From Paraburkholderia phenazinium (GTDB taxonomy: Bacteria > Pseudomonadota > Gammaproteobacteria > Burkholderiales > Burkholderiaceae), in contig NZ_FSRU01000003.1 of assembly GCF_900142845.1 (NCBI RefSeq), positions 124,001-188,000 of the forward strand: a stretch of DNA of 64,000 nt, read 5' to 3'. Below, piece after piece: positions 9,041-17,311 of the stretch. A model generated the notes under the pieces. That model worked only from the letters and a program-made list of their open reading frames with translations. It was not told the origin of the DNA and did not search any database. Numbering within the stretch: the stretch's first letter is position 1; the number at the start of each line of letters is the position of its first letter. Position numbers and translations under genes: made by a program.

Positions 9041-10462
9041 TCAGACGCTACGGCCCGCTGTATCCGCCTGCCCGTTCTCATGCAGCTTCGGCGCCGTCTT
9101 CTGCTCCTCCGCCCATTGCCGCCGCGAACGGTACATCGTGCCGAGCGCGAGCCGCGCCATCTTCACCCAGCCCGAGCGCCGCGGGTCCGCCAGCATGCTC
9201 AGCGCCCGTGCATAGTCGAGCGTGAGACCCGGCGTCCAGGCCATCGTCGCGGCGCGTTTGCGCACCTGGGCGGCCACCCACAACTCGGGCGTGGCGATCA
9301 CTCTCAGGAACGGCCGCCAGCCGTTGTGACGGCCCCATACGCGCGCCGACGCCCCTTCGATCGCCGCTTCCAGCGCGCGCGAGACGGTGCTCGAGCAATT
9401 GCGGTACGTGAGGTTGTAGGTCGTATCCTGCCGGTAGGTCTCCCAGAAGCGCCGCAGCCGCGCAGGATCGTAGTTGCGGATACGCACCTGCACCGTCGAC
9501 GCGCACCAGGCCGTCGATTCGGTCCCGTAGTCGGGCTGGAACAAACCCGGCACGTCGTTCTCGCGAGTGGCCCGCAAGAGCCGCGTGAACTCGTCCGGCG
9601 AGCGGTCGATCTCCACGCCCGGATACAGGCTGATGTAGACGCCCTCGGGCGACTCGAGGGCCGCATGTCCGGTCGAGATCACGCCGTTGCGGTCCACTGC
9701 GGCGATATAGCGGTCGATGATCGGCTGCCGGCGCGCCTCGCCCTTCGACGATCCGACCGGCGTCCACACGTGCACGGTCAGCGCGGGTTCGTCCGCGGCC
9801 GGCGGACCGTCCCACACGCCCACGGCCGGCCCCGGCTGCGGCGGCTGCGGCGGCTCGACGGTCGCGCTGGCGGCCTGCGCGGCGTCGTCGGCGGCCACCG
9901 CGGGGTTCGACGACAGGCGTCGCACGCGCGAGCCCAGCAGGATCATGTTCCAGCCGCCGAACATCAGGCCAAGGCCGAGACAGTACGGAACGGTGCCCAC
10001 GTAGTGGGTCGGAAACGGCTGGTAGAAGAAAATCGCCAGCGCGATTTCAACGACGCCTCCAGCCACCGCGAAACGCCAGGTGCGAAAGCGCACGACGCGC
10101 GCAGAGATGATCTGCAACAGACCATCGGCAAAAAAGAGCGTGCCGAAGATCATCGAGAGGATGAAGTTGCCGTGATGATGGCCGGCGAGGATCAGAAGCG
10201 CGGCCACGCAGAACGCCAGGCCTTTCACGTAGCGCAGCGTGCGTTGCCCGCCCATGCCGGTCCAGGCGACCGTGAGCGTGGCGAGACCTTCGAGCAGCAG
10301 CAGGCAGGCGAACGGTGTGATCGGGAAGTACAGCGCGCTGTCGAGCGCGTCGATGAAGACCGCGATGCCAAGGATCAGACTGATCCAGCCCGCTGTCGTG
10401 AGCGCGCGCCAACGGGTGCGCAGATAGTCGACTCCCAACAGGATCATCACCAGACGAACCAT
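9041..10462 (-). CDS. HdeD-type membrane protein fused to a papain-like (NlpC/P60 superfamily) domain
   Basis: A 473-residue two-part protein. Residues about 1-180 contain six hydrophobic helices in the HdeD (acid-resistance membrane protein) pattern. A Pro/Ala-rich linker follows (about 185-225), then a C-terminal domain of about 240 residues with GHAAL (H266) and a YRNCSS motif (N355, C356). That His-before-Cys order fits permuted NlpC/P60-like or DUF4105-like folds, in which the Cys follows a conserved Asn. The second domain's facing side cannot be fixed. The start has GGAG eight bases upstream. The OpgC-like gene lies upstream on the same strand. The function is unknown; a membrane-tethered protease or amidase is inferred. 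Confidence 0.8.
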   Translation of the reverse strand: MVRLVMILLGVDYLRTRWRALTTAGWISLILGIAVFIDALDSALYFPITPFACLLLLEGLATLTVAWTGMGGQRTLRYVKGLAFCVAALLILAGHHHGNFILSMIFGTLFFADGLLQIISARVVRFRTWRFAVAGGVVEIALAIFFYQPFPTHYVGTVPYCLGLGLMFGGWNMILLGSRVRRLSSNPAVAADDAAQAASATVEPPQPPQPGPAVGVWDGPPAADEPALTVHVWTPVGSSKGEARRQPIIDRYIAAVDRNGVISTGHAALESPEGVYISLYPGVEIDRSPDEFTRLLRATRENDVPGLFQPDYGTESTAWCASTVQVRIRNYDPARLRRFWETYRQDTTYNLTYRNCSSTVSRALEAAIEGASARVWGRHNGWRPFLRVIATPELWVAAQVRKRAATMAWTPGLTLDYARALSMLADPRRSGWVKMARLALGTMYRSRRQWAEEQKTAPKLHENGQADTAGRSV

Positions 10463-10693
10463 CGTCAGTCTCCGGATGCCGGCGCCGTGTTCGAGCGTCG
10501 CCGCACCAGGACCCCGGAAGGCTGCGCGGCAACGTGCCTTTCACGGTTATATCGCAGGCTCGCGGTATGCCGCAATGGCGCCGCACCGAAGCTGCGAGAA
10601 AAATGGGGGAGATCGCACCGCCGGTTCATGCGGCGCGGGTACGCCAGCGCGTCGCCTCAGCCGTCGCGCGATCTCGCCGCTATGCTGCTTCAC

Positions 10694-11821
10694 TCAACCG
10701 TCGCGCCGCCCCGCTCTCGCGGGCACCGCCGCGCCACGCAGCGGAGCAGGACGCGCTTTCTGCGCCTTCCATTTCTGCGCGACGGCGGCGAGCAACAGCA
10801 GTGCGCCGATCGCGACCGCGTCGCCCGCCAGCCCGTTCAGCCAGGCCGGCCCTCTCGCGAGCCGCACGGCGGTATCGACGCCGATCGACACGACCGTGCC
10901 GCCGACAAAGCACACGAGGCCCTGCTTGCCGACGGTGACAACGGCCGGCAAGCGCTCTGCTATCCAGCGTACTGCCTGCATGCGCACCGCTTGCGCCACG
11001 AGCCACGCAATCGCCACAAAGCTGACAACGCGCACCGCCGCGAGGTTCTGCTTCATATAGCCTGGCGTGGCCTGGGTTTCGAGGCACAGCTTGACGAACG
11101 CAAAGGTGAGCGCCACCGCGATAGCCGCCACGGTCAGCGAACGCCCCGCCCTCGACACCTGAAACGCGTTCGATACCGGATGCAGACGGCATAGGATGCC
11201 GAGCATGAACATCAGTTGCCAGGCGAACGGATTGAAAGCCCAGCCGCCGGGATCCGCACTCGGCAGCACGCGCGCGAGCCATGCGCCGGCCAGCCACACC
11301 GCCAGACTTGCGAACAGCGCCACAGCCGGCCGGCGATTCGCCAGCGGCACCGAGAGCGGCACGCAGAGCGCGAACAGCGTGTACATCGGCAGCACCGCGG
11401 AGAGGAACGGTTGATGACGCAACGTGACGATGCCCAGCAACGTGCCGACCGGATGCCGCAGCAGATCGCCCCACCCTGTCTCGCCCACGACCGGGGAATC
11501 GACATGCCCGAGCATCAGCGCAGCGCCGGCCAGCAGCATCAGCGCGGCCGTGAACAGATATGCGCGGTAGATCTCCCATGCGCGCACCACAAAGCGTCGC
11601 TTGGCGGCGTGCTCGCTGCGATATGTCGCGACATTCATAAAGGCAGCCGCCGATGCATAGCCGCCAAGAAACACGAATACTTCGGCCGCGTCGCAATACG
11701 CATAGTTGTGCAGCATGAATCGCGACAGCACGCTGCCCTGGATATGGTCGAGCGCGATCACGATCAGGACGACTCCGCGCAGGAAGTCGACTTCGAGCGA
11801 TCGGCGGACGGGGGAATTCAT
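10694..11821 (-). CDS. opgC: OpgC domain-containing membrane protein
   Basis: A 375-residue polytopic membrane protein that begins with the OpgC-type signature LEVDFLRGVVLIVIALDHIQ, followed by a conserved FVFLGGYASAAAF helix and about nine further hydrophobic helices. OpgC proteins are inner-membrane acyltransferases, best known for succinylating osmoregulated periplasmic glucans. An opgGH pair is not in this window, so the acceptor is inferred. The ATG at 11821 is preferred over a TTG one codon earlier; CGGAG lies nine bases upstream. Confidence 0.82.
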   Translation of the reverse strand: MNSPVRRSLEVDFLRGVVLIVIALDHIQGSVLSRFMLHNYAYCDAAEVFVFLGGYASAAAFMNVATYRSEHAAKRRFVVRAWEIYRAYLFTAALMLLAGAALMLGHVDSPVVGETGWGDLLRHPVGTLLGIVTLRHQPFLSAVLPMYTLFALCVPLSVPLANRRPAVALFASLAVWLAGAWLARVLPSADPGGWAFNPFAWQLMFMLGILCRLHPVSNAFQVSRAGRSLTVAAIAVALTFAFVKLCLETQATPGYMKQNLAAVRVVSFVAIAWLVAQAVRMQAVRWIAERLPAVVTVGKQGLVCFVGGTVVSIGVDTAVRLARGPAWLNGLAGDAVAIGALLLLAAVAQKWKAQKARPAPLRGAAVPARAGRRDG

Positions 11822-12117
11822 CAACGACGACTCCGTTTGCTGTTCGGCCGGAACCTGCTCCAGCCCGCATGACGCATCGGATCGGGCAGGTTTGCGCGAC
11901 GCCGCCAGGCACTACTGAACGCTAGGCCATGGGGGCCTGCAATTCAATGACGTACGTGTACAGCGATTTTTCAGCGCGTTACGTCACGCGGTCACAGGGT
12001 CAAGCGCGCAGGCCGCGTCATGCCAGTCCGACACGAGCGCGCATGCGCGGTTCCCGCCGAGAATGCATCGATATATTTCATGCATTCAGCATGCGATGTG
12101 CCCGCGCTGACGTGGGG

Positions 12118-12426
12118 TCAGGAGAACCACCAGCTCAGGCGATCCGAGCGGCCCAGTTCATGGCTCAGCGGTGAGGTGGAGAGCATCGCGACGAGCAGCA
12201 TCGCAGCCAGCGTGACGAATACCAGCACGTAACCCACCGGCGTCAGCGGTGCGCCGGCATGCGCGAGTCGCAGCGCCGCGCGCGCGATCCGCTTGCCCAT
12301 GCCGGCGATGAACCGGACAGGCCCATAGCGCAGCGCCGGCGAGCGCGACGGCGCAAGCGCAGGCACCGCCCTCGGCAGACGCATGGCGCCTTTCAACTGC
12401 AACACCAGTGACTCGATGATGAACAT
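12118..12426 (-). CDS. small hypothetical single-pass membrane protein
   Basis: A 102-residue ORF with an amphipathic, Arg/Pro-rich N-terminal part and one clear transmembrane helix (GYVLVFVTLAAMLLVAML) near the C-terminus, ending in SDRLSWWFS. I recognise no family. The ATG at 12426 is chosen over a TTG at 12513 because the longer form runs through a perfect palindrome and a TTGACG element. It stands alone between opgC and rdgC. Confidence 0.55.
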   Translation of the reverse strand: MFIIESLVLQLKGAMRLPRAVPALAPSRSPALRYGPVRFIAGMGKRIARAALRLAHAGAPLTPVGYVLVFVTLAAMLLVAMLSTSPLSHELGRSDRLSWWFS

Positions 12427-12485
12427 GAACCGACTCCCGTCGCACCCGCGCAATGCGGGCGCGTTCTCAAGACGCGACGACGCTT

Positions 12486-12507
12486 CACATGGCAGCCCTG
12501 CCATGTG
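12486..12507. promoter_or_regulatory. perfect 22-bp palindrome upstream of small membrane protein gene
   Basis: CACATGGCAG and CTGCCATGTG form a perfect 10-bp inverted repeat around a 2-base centre. A TTGACG hexamer, a good -35 match, abuts it on the minus strand (12508-12513), so the palindrome would fill the promoter spacer, as repressor operators often do. The matching -10 (ATGTGA) is poor. An operator is inferred; the regulator is unknown. Confidence 0.45.
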
Positions 12508-12582
12508 CGTCAAACTTTGGGAGCGTGCTGAAAACAGGCCTCAAACAGCCTGTTGTTATTGAAGCGCGCTAGCCCGGCCGAA

Positions 12583-12626
12583 GCGAGCTAGCGGCAAAGG
12601 AGGAACCCTGCGTTGCGCTAGCTCGC
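12583..12626. repeat. 11-bp inverted repeat containing CTAG
   Basis: GCGAGCTAGCG (12583-12593) and CGCTAGCTCGC (12616-12626) are perfect reverse complements separated by 22 bases. A third GCTAGC lies at 12568-12573. CTAG is rare in most proteobacterial DNA, so three copies in 55 bases are notable. Confidence 0.6.
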
Positions 12627-12895
12627 GGCGGAAAAACCGGTTGATACCGGCATCGATCTTCGACCACTCAAGCAACCATCCACGAGGGACTCCTGTGATG
12701 TAACGACCACGATTCTATTCGGCGCACGAGCGCGCCGGCAAGTAAAAAAGTCATAAAGCGAAGGGCGTGACGGGGCGCAAATTCCATCGTCGGGCGTGAC
12801 ACCTGGTTACAAAATAAACCCGGCGAAATCCCCACAATACGCAAAGACTTTCTGCCCGCTTGCGCGCCCCTTTCACGTTGCCGAATGCACTCGCG

Positions 12896-13819
12896 TCAAG
12901 CCGCTGCGGCCTGCAACATCGCATCGCCCTGCTCGCCACCCAATGCCTCGACGATATCGGCGAACATGCGTGCGAGCTCACCTGTCATCAGCGTCATATC
13001 CGAGTCGAATACCTCGTCGTCGTTCTGCGCAGTGGGATCGCTGGCGTCCTTGATCACATCGAGCGGCGTGATGCGCTTGATGGTCAGCGACGGCGTGAGA
13101 ACAAATGAAACGCGGTCGTCCCATGTCATCGCCAGACGCATGCATTGCTTGCCGGCTTCGATGTGGCGACGCATGTCGTCGACATCCAGCGCATGGCCGA
13201 CGTAGCGCACGGTCGCATTGCCTTGCGCGGGCGAGCGCAACTCGGTGTCCTGATCGAGCGTGAAGCCGGCGGGCGCCTCGCCCGACAACAGCCACTCCGT
13301 CATGGCCGCCACCGGCGACTGCGCGACGCGCACGCTCGCGAGCGGCAACTGATCGATCGATTTGACCAGCAAGCCGAGCACCTCGTCAGCGACGGCTTGC
13401 GACGCGGCGTCGATGACGAGCCAGCCGTGCACCGTGTCGATCCAGACGCGCGTGTCGCGGCGAATGCTGAAGGCGCGCGGCAGCAGTTCGTCGGTGACCT
13501 GCTCCTTGAGTTCGCGCATCTGCTTGCGGCCGAGCTTGAAACCCTGCTGCTCTTCGACTTCGAGCGCACGCGCCTTGGTCACCTGCGTCACCACCGACGC
13601 GGGAAGCAGCTTCTTTTCGGTGCGGAACACCAGCAGCATCTGGCGGTTGATCGAATAGACGAGCGCGTCGTTATCGCGCGGCGAGGCCCACCCCTGGGTT
13701 TGCATCTCGACGCTGCTACCCGGCTGGAATGCGTGCGGCGCAAGCCACTTTTCCATTTGCTCGGGGGTGACGGTCCACGGAATGGGGAGACGATGAAGCT
13801 GAAGGTTTTTGAACCACAT
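12896..13819 (-). CDS. rdgC: recombination-associated protein RdgC
   Basis: A 307-residue RdgC. The N-terminus [23 protein letters not shown] is the family's hallmark, followed by [12 protein letters not shown], the [20 protein letters not shown] helix and the central [21 protein letters not shown] region. RdgC forms a ring-shaped dimer that binds double-stranded DNA without sequence preference and restrains RecA. The length matches the family (about 300). An in-frame start 90 codons upstream was rejected because it would run into the divergent small gene and lacks family similarity. Confidence 0.93.
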   Translation of the reverse strand: MWFKNLQLHRLPIPWTVTPEQMEKWLAPHAFQPGSSVEMQTQGWASPRDNDALVYSINRQMLLVFRTEKKLLPASVVTQVTKARALEVEEQQGFKLGRKQMRELKEQVTDELLPRAFSIRRDTRVWIDTVHGWLVIDAASQAVADEVLGLLVKSIDQLPLASVRVAQSPVAAMTEWLLSGEAPAGFTLDQDTELRSPAQGNATVRYVGHALDVDDMRRHIEAGKQCMRLAMTWDDRVSFVLTPSLTIKRITPLDVIKDASDPTAQNDDEVFDSDMTLMTGELARMFADIVEALGGEQGDAMLQAAAA

Positions 13820-13933
13820 GAGCGTACGGGCAAAGCGCACCATTCTATACGACACGACGCCAACCGCTGTCCGCCGTTTTTCGCCCAAATCACCTAGACT
13901 TTTGACATGCAGTGGAAATGGATGGAGGCTGCC

Positions 13934-14092
13934 ATGGCGGAATCGATGGTTAGCATCGTAGTGGGACTGGTCGTCATCGTCACCGGTGTCATGATCCTCA
14001 GCGCGCACTACCGGCGCGAGCATCACCGAGCGAGGCCCCTGGCGCGGCTGGACGGCCACCGGCTGTGGGACCGGATGCGACACCGGCACTGA
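13934..14092 (+). CDS. 52-residue hypothetical membrane peptide
   Basis: A short ORF with a single hydrophobic helix ([16 protein letters not shown]) followed by a basic, His/Arg-rich tail. The ATG at 13934 has GGAGG five bases upstream, better than an in-frame ATG at 13907. It is divergent from rdgC and 116 bases upstream of the next small gene. No family is recognised. The good ribosome binding site is the main reason to call it. Confidence 0.5.
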   Translation: MAESMVSIVVGLVVIVTGVMILSAHYRREHHRARPLARLDGHRLWDRMRHRH

Positions 14093-14208
14093 CGCCCGCG
14101 GCGCGCCGGACGCCGCACAGCGCCCTCAGTCCGGCCGCGACGCTGAAGCGGCATCACGTACACCGCGCGCACCCACACCCTGCACGCAAGGCCCGAACGG
14201 AGGCCACC

Positions 14209-14502
14209 ATGTCGGAAGAAACCCACGCCTGGCAAATGGTTGAATACGAAGGCTTCGAGATTCACACCTCACCGCGCCCAAAACAGCCCGACGAGAGCCG
14301 CTTCACCTACCTCGGCTATGTGTGTCACCCGGGCGCCGATCCGGCGCTGCCGGGTCACATAGTGCCGTTTCACGCAGACGGCGAAGAGTCGTTTGCCAGT
14401 CTGGCGGATGCGCTTTACGAAGCCTTGCATGCGGGGCGCAGCATCGTCGACGGCACGCATCCGGACCTGTCGGTGCTCGGGCTTGTGACGGGCGGTGTGT
14501 GA
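14209..14502 (+). CDS. hypothetical 97-residue cytoplasmic protein
   Basis: A small soluble protein (MSEETHAWQMVEYEGFEIHT...) rich in acidic and aromatic residues, without a signal peptide or membrane segment. The ATG has CGGAGG eight bases upstream. I do not recognise the family. It is convergent with the glycosyltransferase at 14719, and a long hexanucleotide repeat separates the two stop codons. Confidence 0.65.
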   Translation: MSEETHAWQMVEYEGFEIHTSPRPKQPDESRFTYLGYVCHPGADPALPGHIVPFHADGEESFASLADALYEALHAGRSIVDGTHPDLSVLGLVTGGV

Positions 14503-14558
14503 GCGGGCTCGGAAGACGGCGCCCGCAGCAATGGGTGGCATGACTCAGGTAGCCGCTT

Positions 14559-14695
14559 TGGCTGTGGCTGTGGCTGTGGCTGTGGCTGTGGCTGTGGCTG
14601 TGGCTGTGGCTGTGGCTGTGGCTGTGGCTGTGGCTGTGGCTGTGGCTGTGGCTGTGGCTGTGGCTGTGGCTGTGGCTGTGGCTGTGGCTGTGGCT
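14559..14695. repeat. hexanucleotide tandem repeat (TGGCTG) x about 23
   Basis: An uninterrupted perfect array of TGGCTG, 137 bases long (22 full units plus five bases). It lies between the stop codons of the 97-residue gene (+) and the glycosyltransferase gene (-), ending 23 bases beyond the latter's stop. Any reading frame through it (Ala-Val, Ser-His or Gln-Pro repeats) is an artefact. Perfect arrays of this length are expected to be length-variable through replication slippage. Confidence 0.95.
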
Positions 14696-14718
14696 TCGGG
14701 CTACCACCAGGCCAGCGG

Positions 14719-16002
14719 CTAAGGCAGACGCCCGGCCACCGCCGAGTCGCGGCCGTGCCACGCCAGCCCGGTCGGACCGTCGCCGCCGGAAATCTGCTGT
14801 GCAAGCGTCAACATGCGCTGATTCGCGCTCTCCGGCGCGAAGGTCGCCACCTTCCTGAGCGCGTTCTGCACCACGGTTCGACGCAGCAGCGTATCCGTGT
14901 GCAGACGCTCGATGGCGCGCGCCATTTCGTCGACATCGCCGATCGGCACCAGCAAACCGGCTTTGCCGCCCTCGAGCAGATCGCGCGGACCGGTGGGGCA
15001 ATCGGTCGAAATCACCGGCGTGCCGAGCGCCATCGCCTCACCGAGCACCATGCCGAAACCTTCGTAGCGGCTGCTGAGCACCAGCATTTCCGCCTGACGA
15101 ATAAAAGGAAACGGGTTCGAGCAGAAGCCGAGGAAATGGACGGACTTGCGAATCCCGAGTTCGACGGCGAGGCGCTCGAGCATCGCCTGGTCGGGCCCCT
15201 CGCCGATCACCACGAGGTCGGCCGTACTCAGCCGTTGCGCGCGCACATAGGCAAACGCGCGCAGCAGCGTCGTATGATCCTTTTGCCCTTCGTCGAGACG
15301 CGCCACCGAGACGATAAACGTCTGCGCCGGACGCTCGATCGTCGCCCGCGCTTTCAGGCGCAACGACTCGACGTCGATGACGTTCGGCAGTTCGACGAGA
15401 TTCACCCGGCCCGGTGGGAACAGCGCCTGTCCTTCGCGCAACATGTCGGGCGTCAGCACCGCGATCGCGGCATAGCGGGAATACTGCCTGGTGCGGCGCG
15501 CCAGGTAGCGCGCGCTCTTCTCGCCAAGACGCGCGGCGAGACTGAAGTGACTCACGCCGATCCACGGCACGTTGCAGGTGCCGGCCAGATGCCGCAGCGA
15601 AAAATCGAAGTCGCAGACAATATCCTGGTCCCGCGCAATCCGCCGAAAACGCAGCGCGGCGAGCGGCCGGATGACACAGTAGGTCAGCACCTTGTGCAGC
15701 AGCTTCAGGTGGCCGCCCAGTTTGCCCTGCCGGCGTATTTCGTGCAGCGCGTTCATCCACTTCGCGGACGCCAGCACATGCACGGGCACGTCGTCGGGAA
15801 TCGAATGGGCGCGCCAGAACAGCAGTTCGTCAGTCGGATAGGTCACGCTGACGCTGGGCGCGAAGAATTGCCGGTCGAGCGTCTTCAACCAGGCCAGCAG
15901 GGAGGTTTCCGTGCCGCCCTTGCCGAAATCGTTGATGTGAAACAGGATGCGCCGCGGCGGATCGAACAGTTCGGTGCGGTCGTGTCGACTATCGTATTTC
16001 AT
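14719..16002 (-). CDS. glycosyltransferase family 4
   Basis: A 427-residue GT-B fold glycosyltransferase. The N-terminal HINDFGKGGTETSLLAWLK is the acceptor-side nucleotide-binding turn of GT4. The C-terminal donor site is SRYEGFGMVLGEAMALGTPVIS followed by CPTGPRDLLEGGKAGLLVP, the EX7E-like motif that binds the nucleotide-sugar. The ATG at 16002 is 25 bases after the O-antigen ligase gene stop, so it is the third gene of a probable minus-strand operon. It is inferred to add a sugar to LPS core, O-antigen or a capsule. Its 3' end is next to the TGGCTG array. Confidence 0.9.
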   Translation of the reverse strand: MKYDSRHDRTELFDPPRRILFHINDFGKGGTETSLLAWLKTLDRQFFAPSVSVTYPTDELLFWRAHSIPDDVPVHVLASAKWMNALHEIRRQGKLGGHLKLLHKVLTYCVIRPLAALRFRRIARDQDIVCDFDFSLRHLAGTCNVPWIGVSHFSLAARLGEKSARYLARRTRQYSRYAAIAVLTPDMLREGQALFPPGRVNLVELPNVIDVESLRLKARATIERPAQTFIVSVARLDEGQKDHTTLLRAFAYVRAQRLSTADLVVIGEGPDQAMLERLAVELGIRKSVHFLGFCSNPFPFIRQAEMLVLSSRYEGFGMVLGEAMALGTPVISTDCPTGPRDLLEGGKAGLLVPIGDVDEMARAIERLHTDTLLRRTVVQNALRKVATFAPESANQRMLTLAQQISGGDGPTGLAWHGRDSAVAGRLP

Positions 16003-16027
16003 ACTCTCAATGCGTCCAGACCTTGAT

Positions 16028-17311
16028 TTAGAACGGCCCGCGCGAGCCGCGCCGCGACTCGTCCCGAGCAAGCTGCTGCGCGCTGCCCAACAAGAGGCCC
16101 GCGAACGCCCAGAAACCCAGCATGGTGGTCTGCCACATGAAATCGTCCGTGGTATTTTTCGCGATCATACCGGCAACCAGCGCAACGCCTGCGGCGCACA
16201 GCCACGGATCGGCCCGCCGCACCCGCCAGAACGCAATCACCAGACACAGCAGCAGCACCGTTTCCAGCACCGCGCCGACGAGGCCGGTCTGCAGCCAGGT
16301 GTTCAGAAACAGATTGTGCGCGTGGGTCAGCGCCTGCGGCTCGATCGTCAACAGGCTTTGCGGCATCTCCTGCTGATACACCATGCCGGGCAACGGCTTG
16401 CCGAAGCCGACGCCAATCCACGCATGCCGCTTCGCTTCGGCCGTATAGAACGCCCACAACTTGGGCCGCGTGTCGGACGACACCGTGTCGCCGATACTGG
16501 AAAACGCCTGCGGCACGGGTAACTGGTGACCGTCGATCGCCATGTCGTGCGACGCCGTCGCGGGCGCGGCGGCGCCGAGCCGCATGCGCGCACTGTATTC
16601 GAGCGTGCCGACGCCCGCCGCGCCGACTACGGCAAACGCCAGCAAGGCGAGCAGCACGTGCCGTCGATACCACGGAAACAGCGCCACCAGCAGCACCGCG
16701 GCGGCGGCCGGCCAGAAAAACCGGTTGAGCGTGGCGAGGCCGATGAACAGGCACAGCACCAGACCGCTCAGGCCGAACGCGCGCCAGCCGCGACGCAACA
16801 GCGCGCCGGCAAATAACGCCATGGCAAACACCGCCATGGTGCTGGTGTGGCCGACCCGGTTATAGAAATGCATCGGAAAGGTGTTCGGGGTGGGCGGCTG
16901 CAGATGCCCCCAGTAGAGCGCGCTGATCACGGCGAGCAGCACGCATGCCACCCAGCTCACCAGCACGATGGGGGCGAGCCGCTGCGTGCGTGTGCCGAAC
17001 AGCCAGAAGCCCCAGAACGACACGAGCGGATACAGCACCTCATCGCACCACGCATGCATGCTCACCGCCGGATAGGCGGACCATGCCACGGCGGCGAGAC
17101 TCCAGAGCGCCCAGCAGGCGATCGGCACGACGAGCGGCCAGTGCAGGAACGATGGGCGCTGCGGCGAAAACAGCCCGCCCAGCGTGCCGAGCGCGAGCAG
17201 CGCCAGCGCCATGTACACGACGGCCGTCATGTGACCGAACATCACCGCGAACAGGATGACCGGACACGCAATCCACAGGACGCGCTCGACGCGCGCGAAC
17301 GTGTTCGTCAT
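16028..17311 (-). CDS. O-antigen ligase family protein (Wzy_C)
   Basis: A 427-residue polytopic inner-membrane protein with about eleven hydrophobic helices and a large periplasmic loop (about 230-320). The conserved HAHNLFLNTWLQTGLVGAVLE region follows that loop, as in WaaL/O-antigen ligases and related polymerases. WaaL transfers the undecaprenyl-linked glycan onto lipid A-core at the periplasmic face. The start codon overlaps the preceding gene's stop by one base (TAATG), indicating translational coupling with the GT9 gene. Confidence 0.85.
   Translation of the reverse strand: MTNTFARVERVLWIACPVILFAVMFGHMTAVVYMALALLALGTLGGLFSPQRPSFLHWPLVVPIACWALWSLAAVAWSAYPAVSMHAWCDEVLYPLVSFWGFWLFGTRTQRLAPIVLVSWVACVLLAVISALYWGHLQPPTPNTFPMHFYNRVGHTSTMAVFAMALFAGALLRRGWRAFGLSGLVLCLFIGLATLNRFFWPAAAAVLLVALFPWYRRHVLLALLAFAVVGAAGVGTLEYSARMRLGAAAPATASHDMAIDGHQLPVPQAFSSIGDTVSSDTRPKLWAFYTAEAKRHAWIGVGFGKPLPGMVYQQEMPQSLLTIEPQALTHAHNLFLNTWLQTGLVGAVLETVLLLCLVIAFWRVRRADPWLCAAGVALVAGMIAKNTTDDFMWQTTMLGFWAFAGLLLGSAQQLARDESRRGSRGPF

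Larger units (their letters stand above)
12427..12895. other. intergenic gap with two inverted repeats
   Basis: A 469-base gap between the small membrane protein gene (minus, start at 12426) and the rdgC stop codon. It contains the perfect 22-bp palindrome at 12486-12507 and, about 80 bases further upstream, an 11-bp inverted repeat built on GCTAGC. The stretch 12720-12860 is AT-richer but holds no supported gene or RNA. Confidence 0.5.

Noticed and set aside
14303..15001. Reading frames with long Ser-His, Gln-Pro and Ala-Val repeats across the TGGCTG array.
   Set aside because: They are frame artefacts of the hexamer; they overlap the real glycosyltransferase 3' end in other frames and have no ribosome binding site or family.
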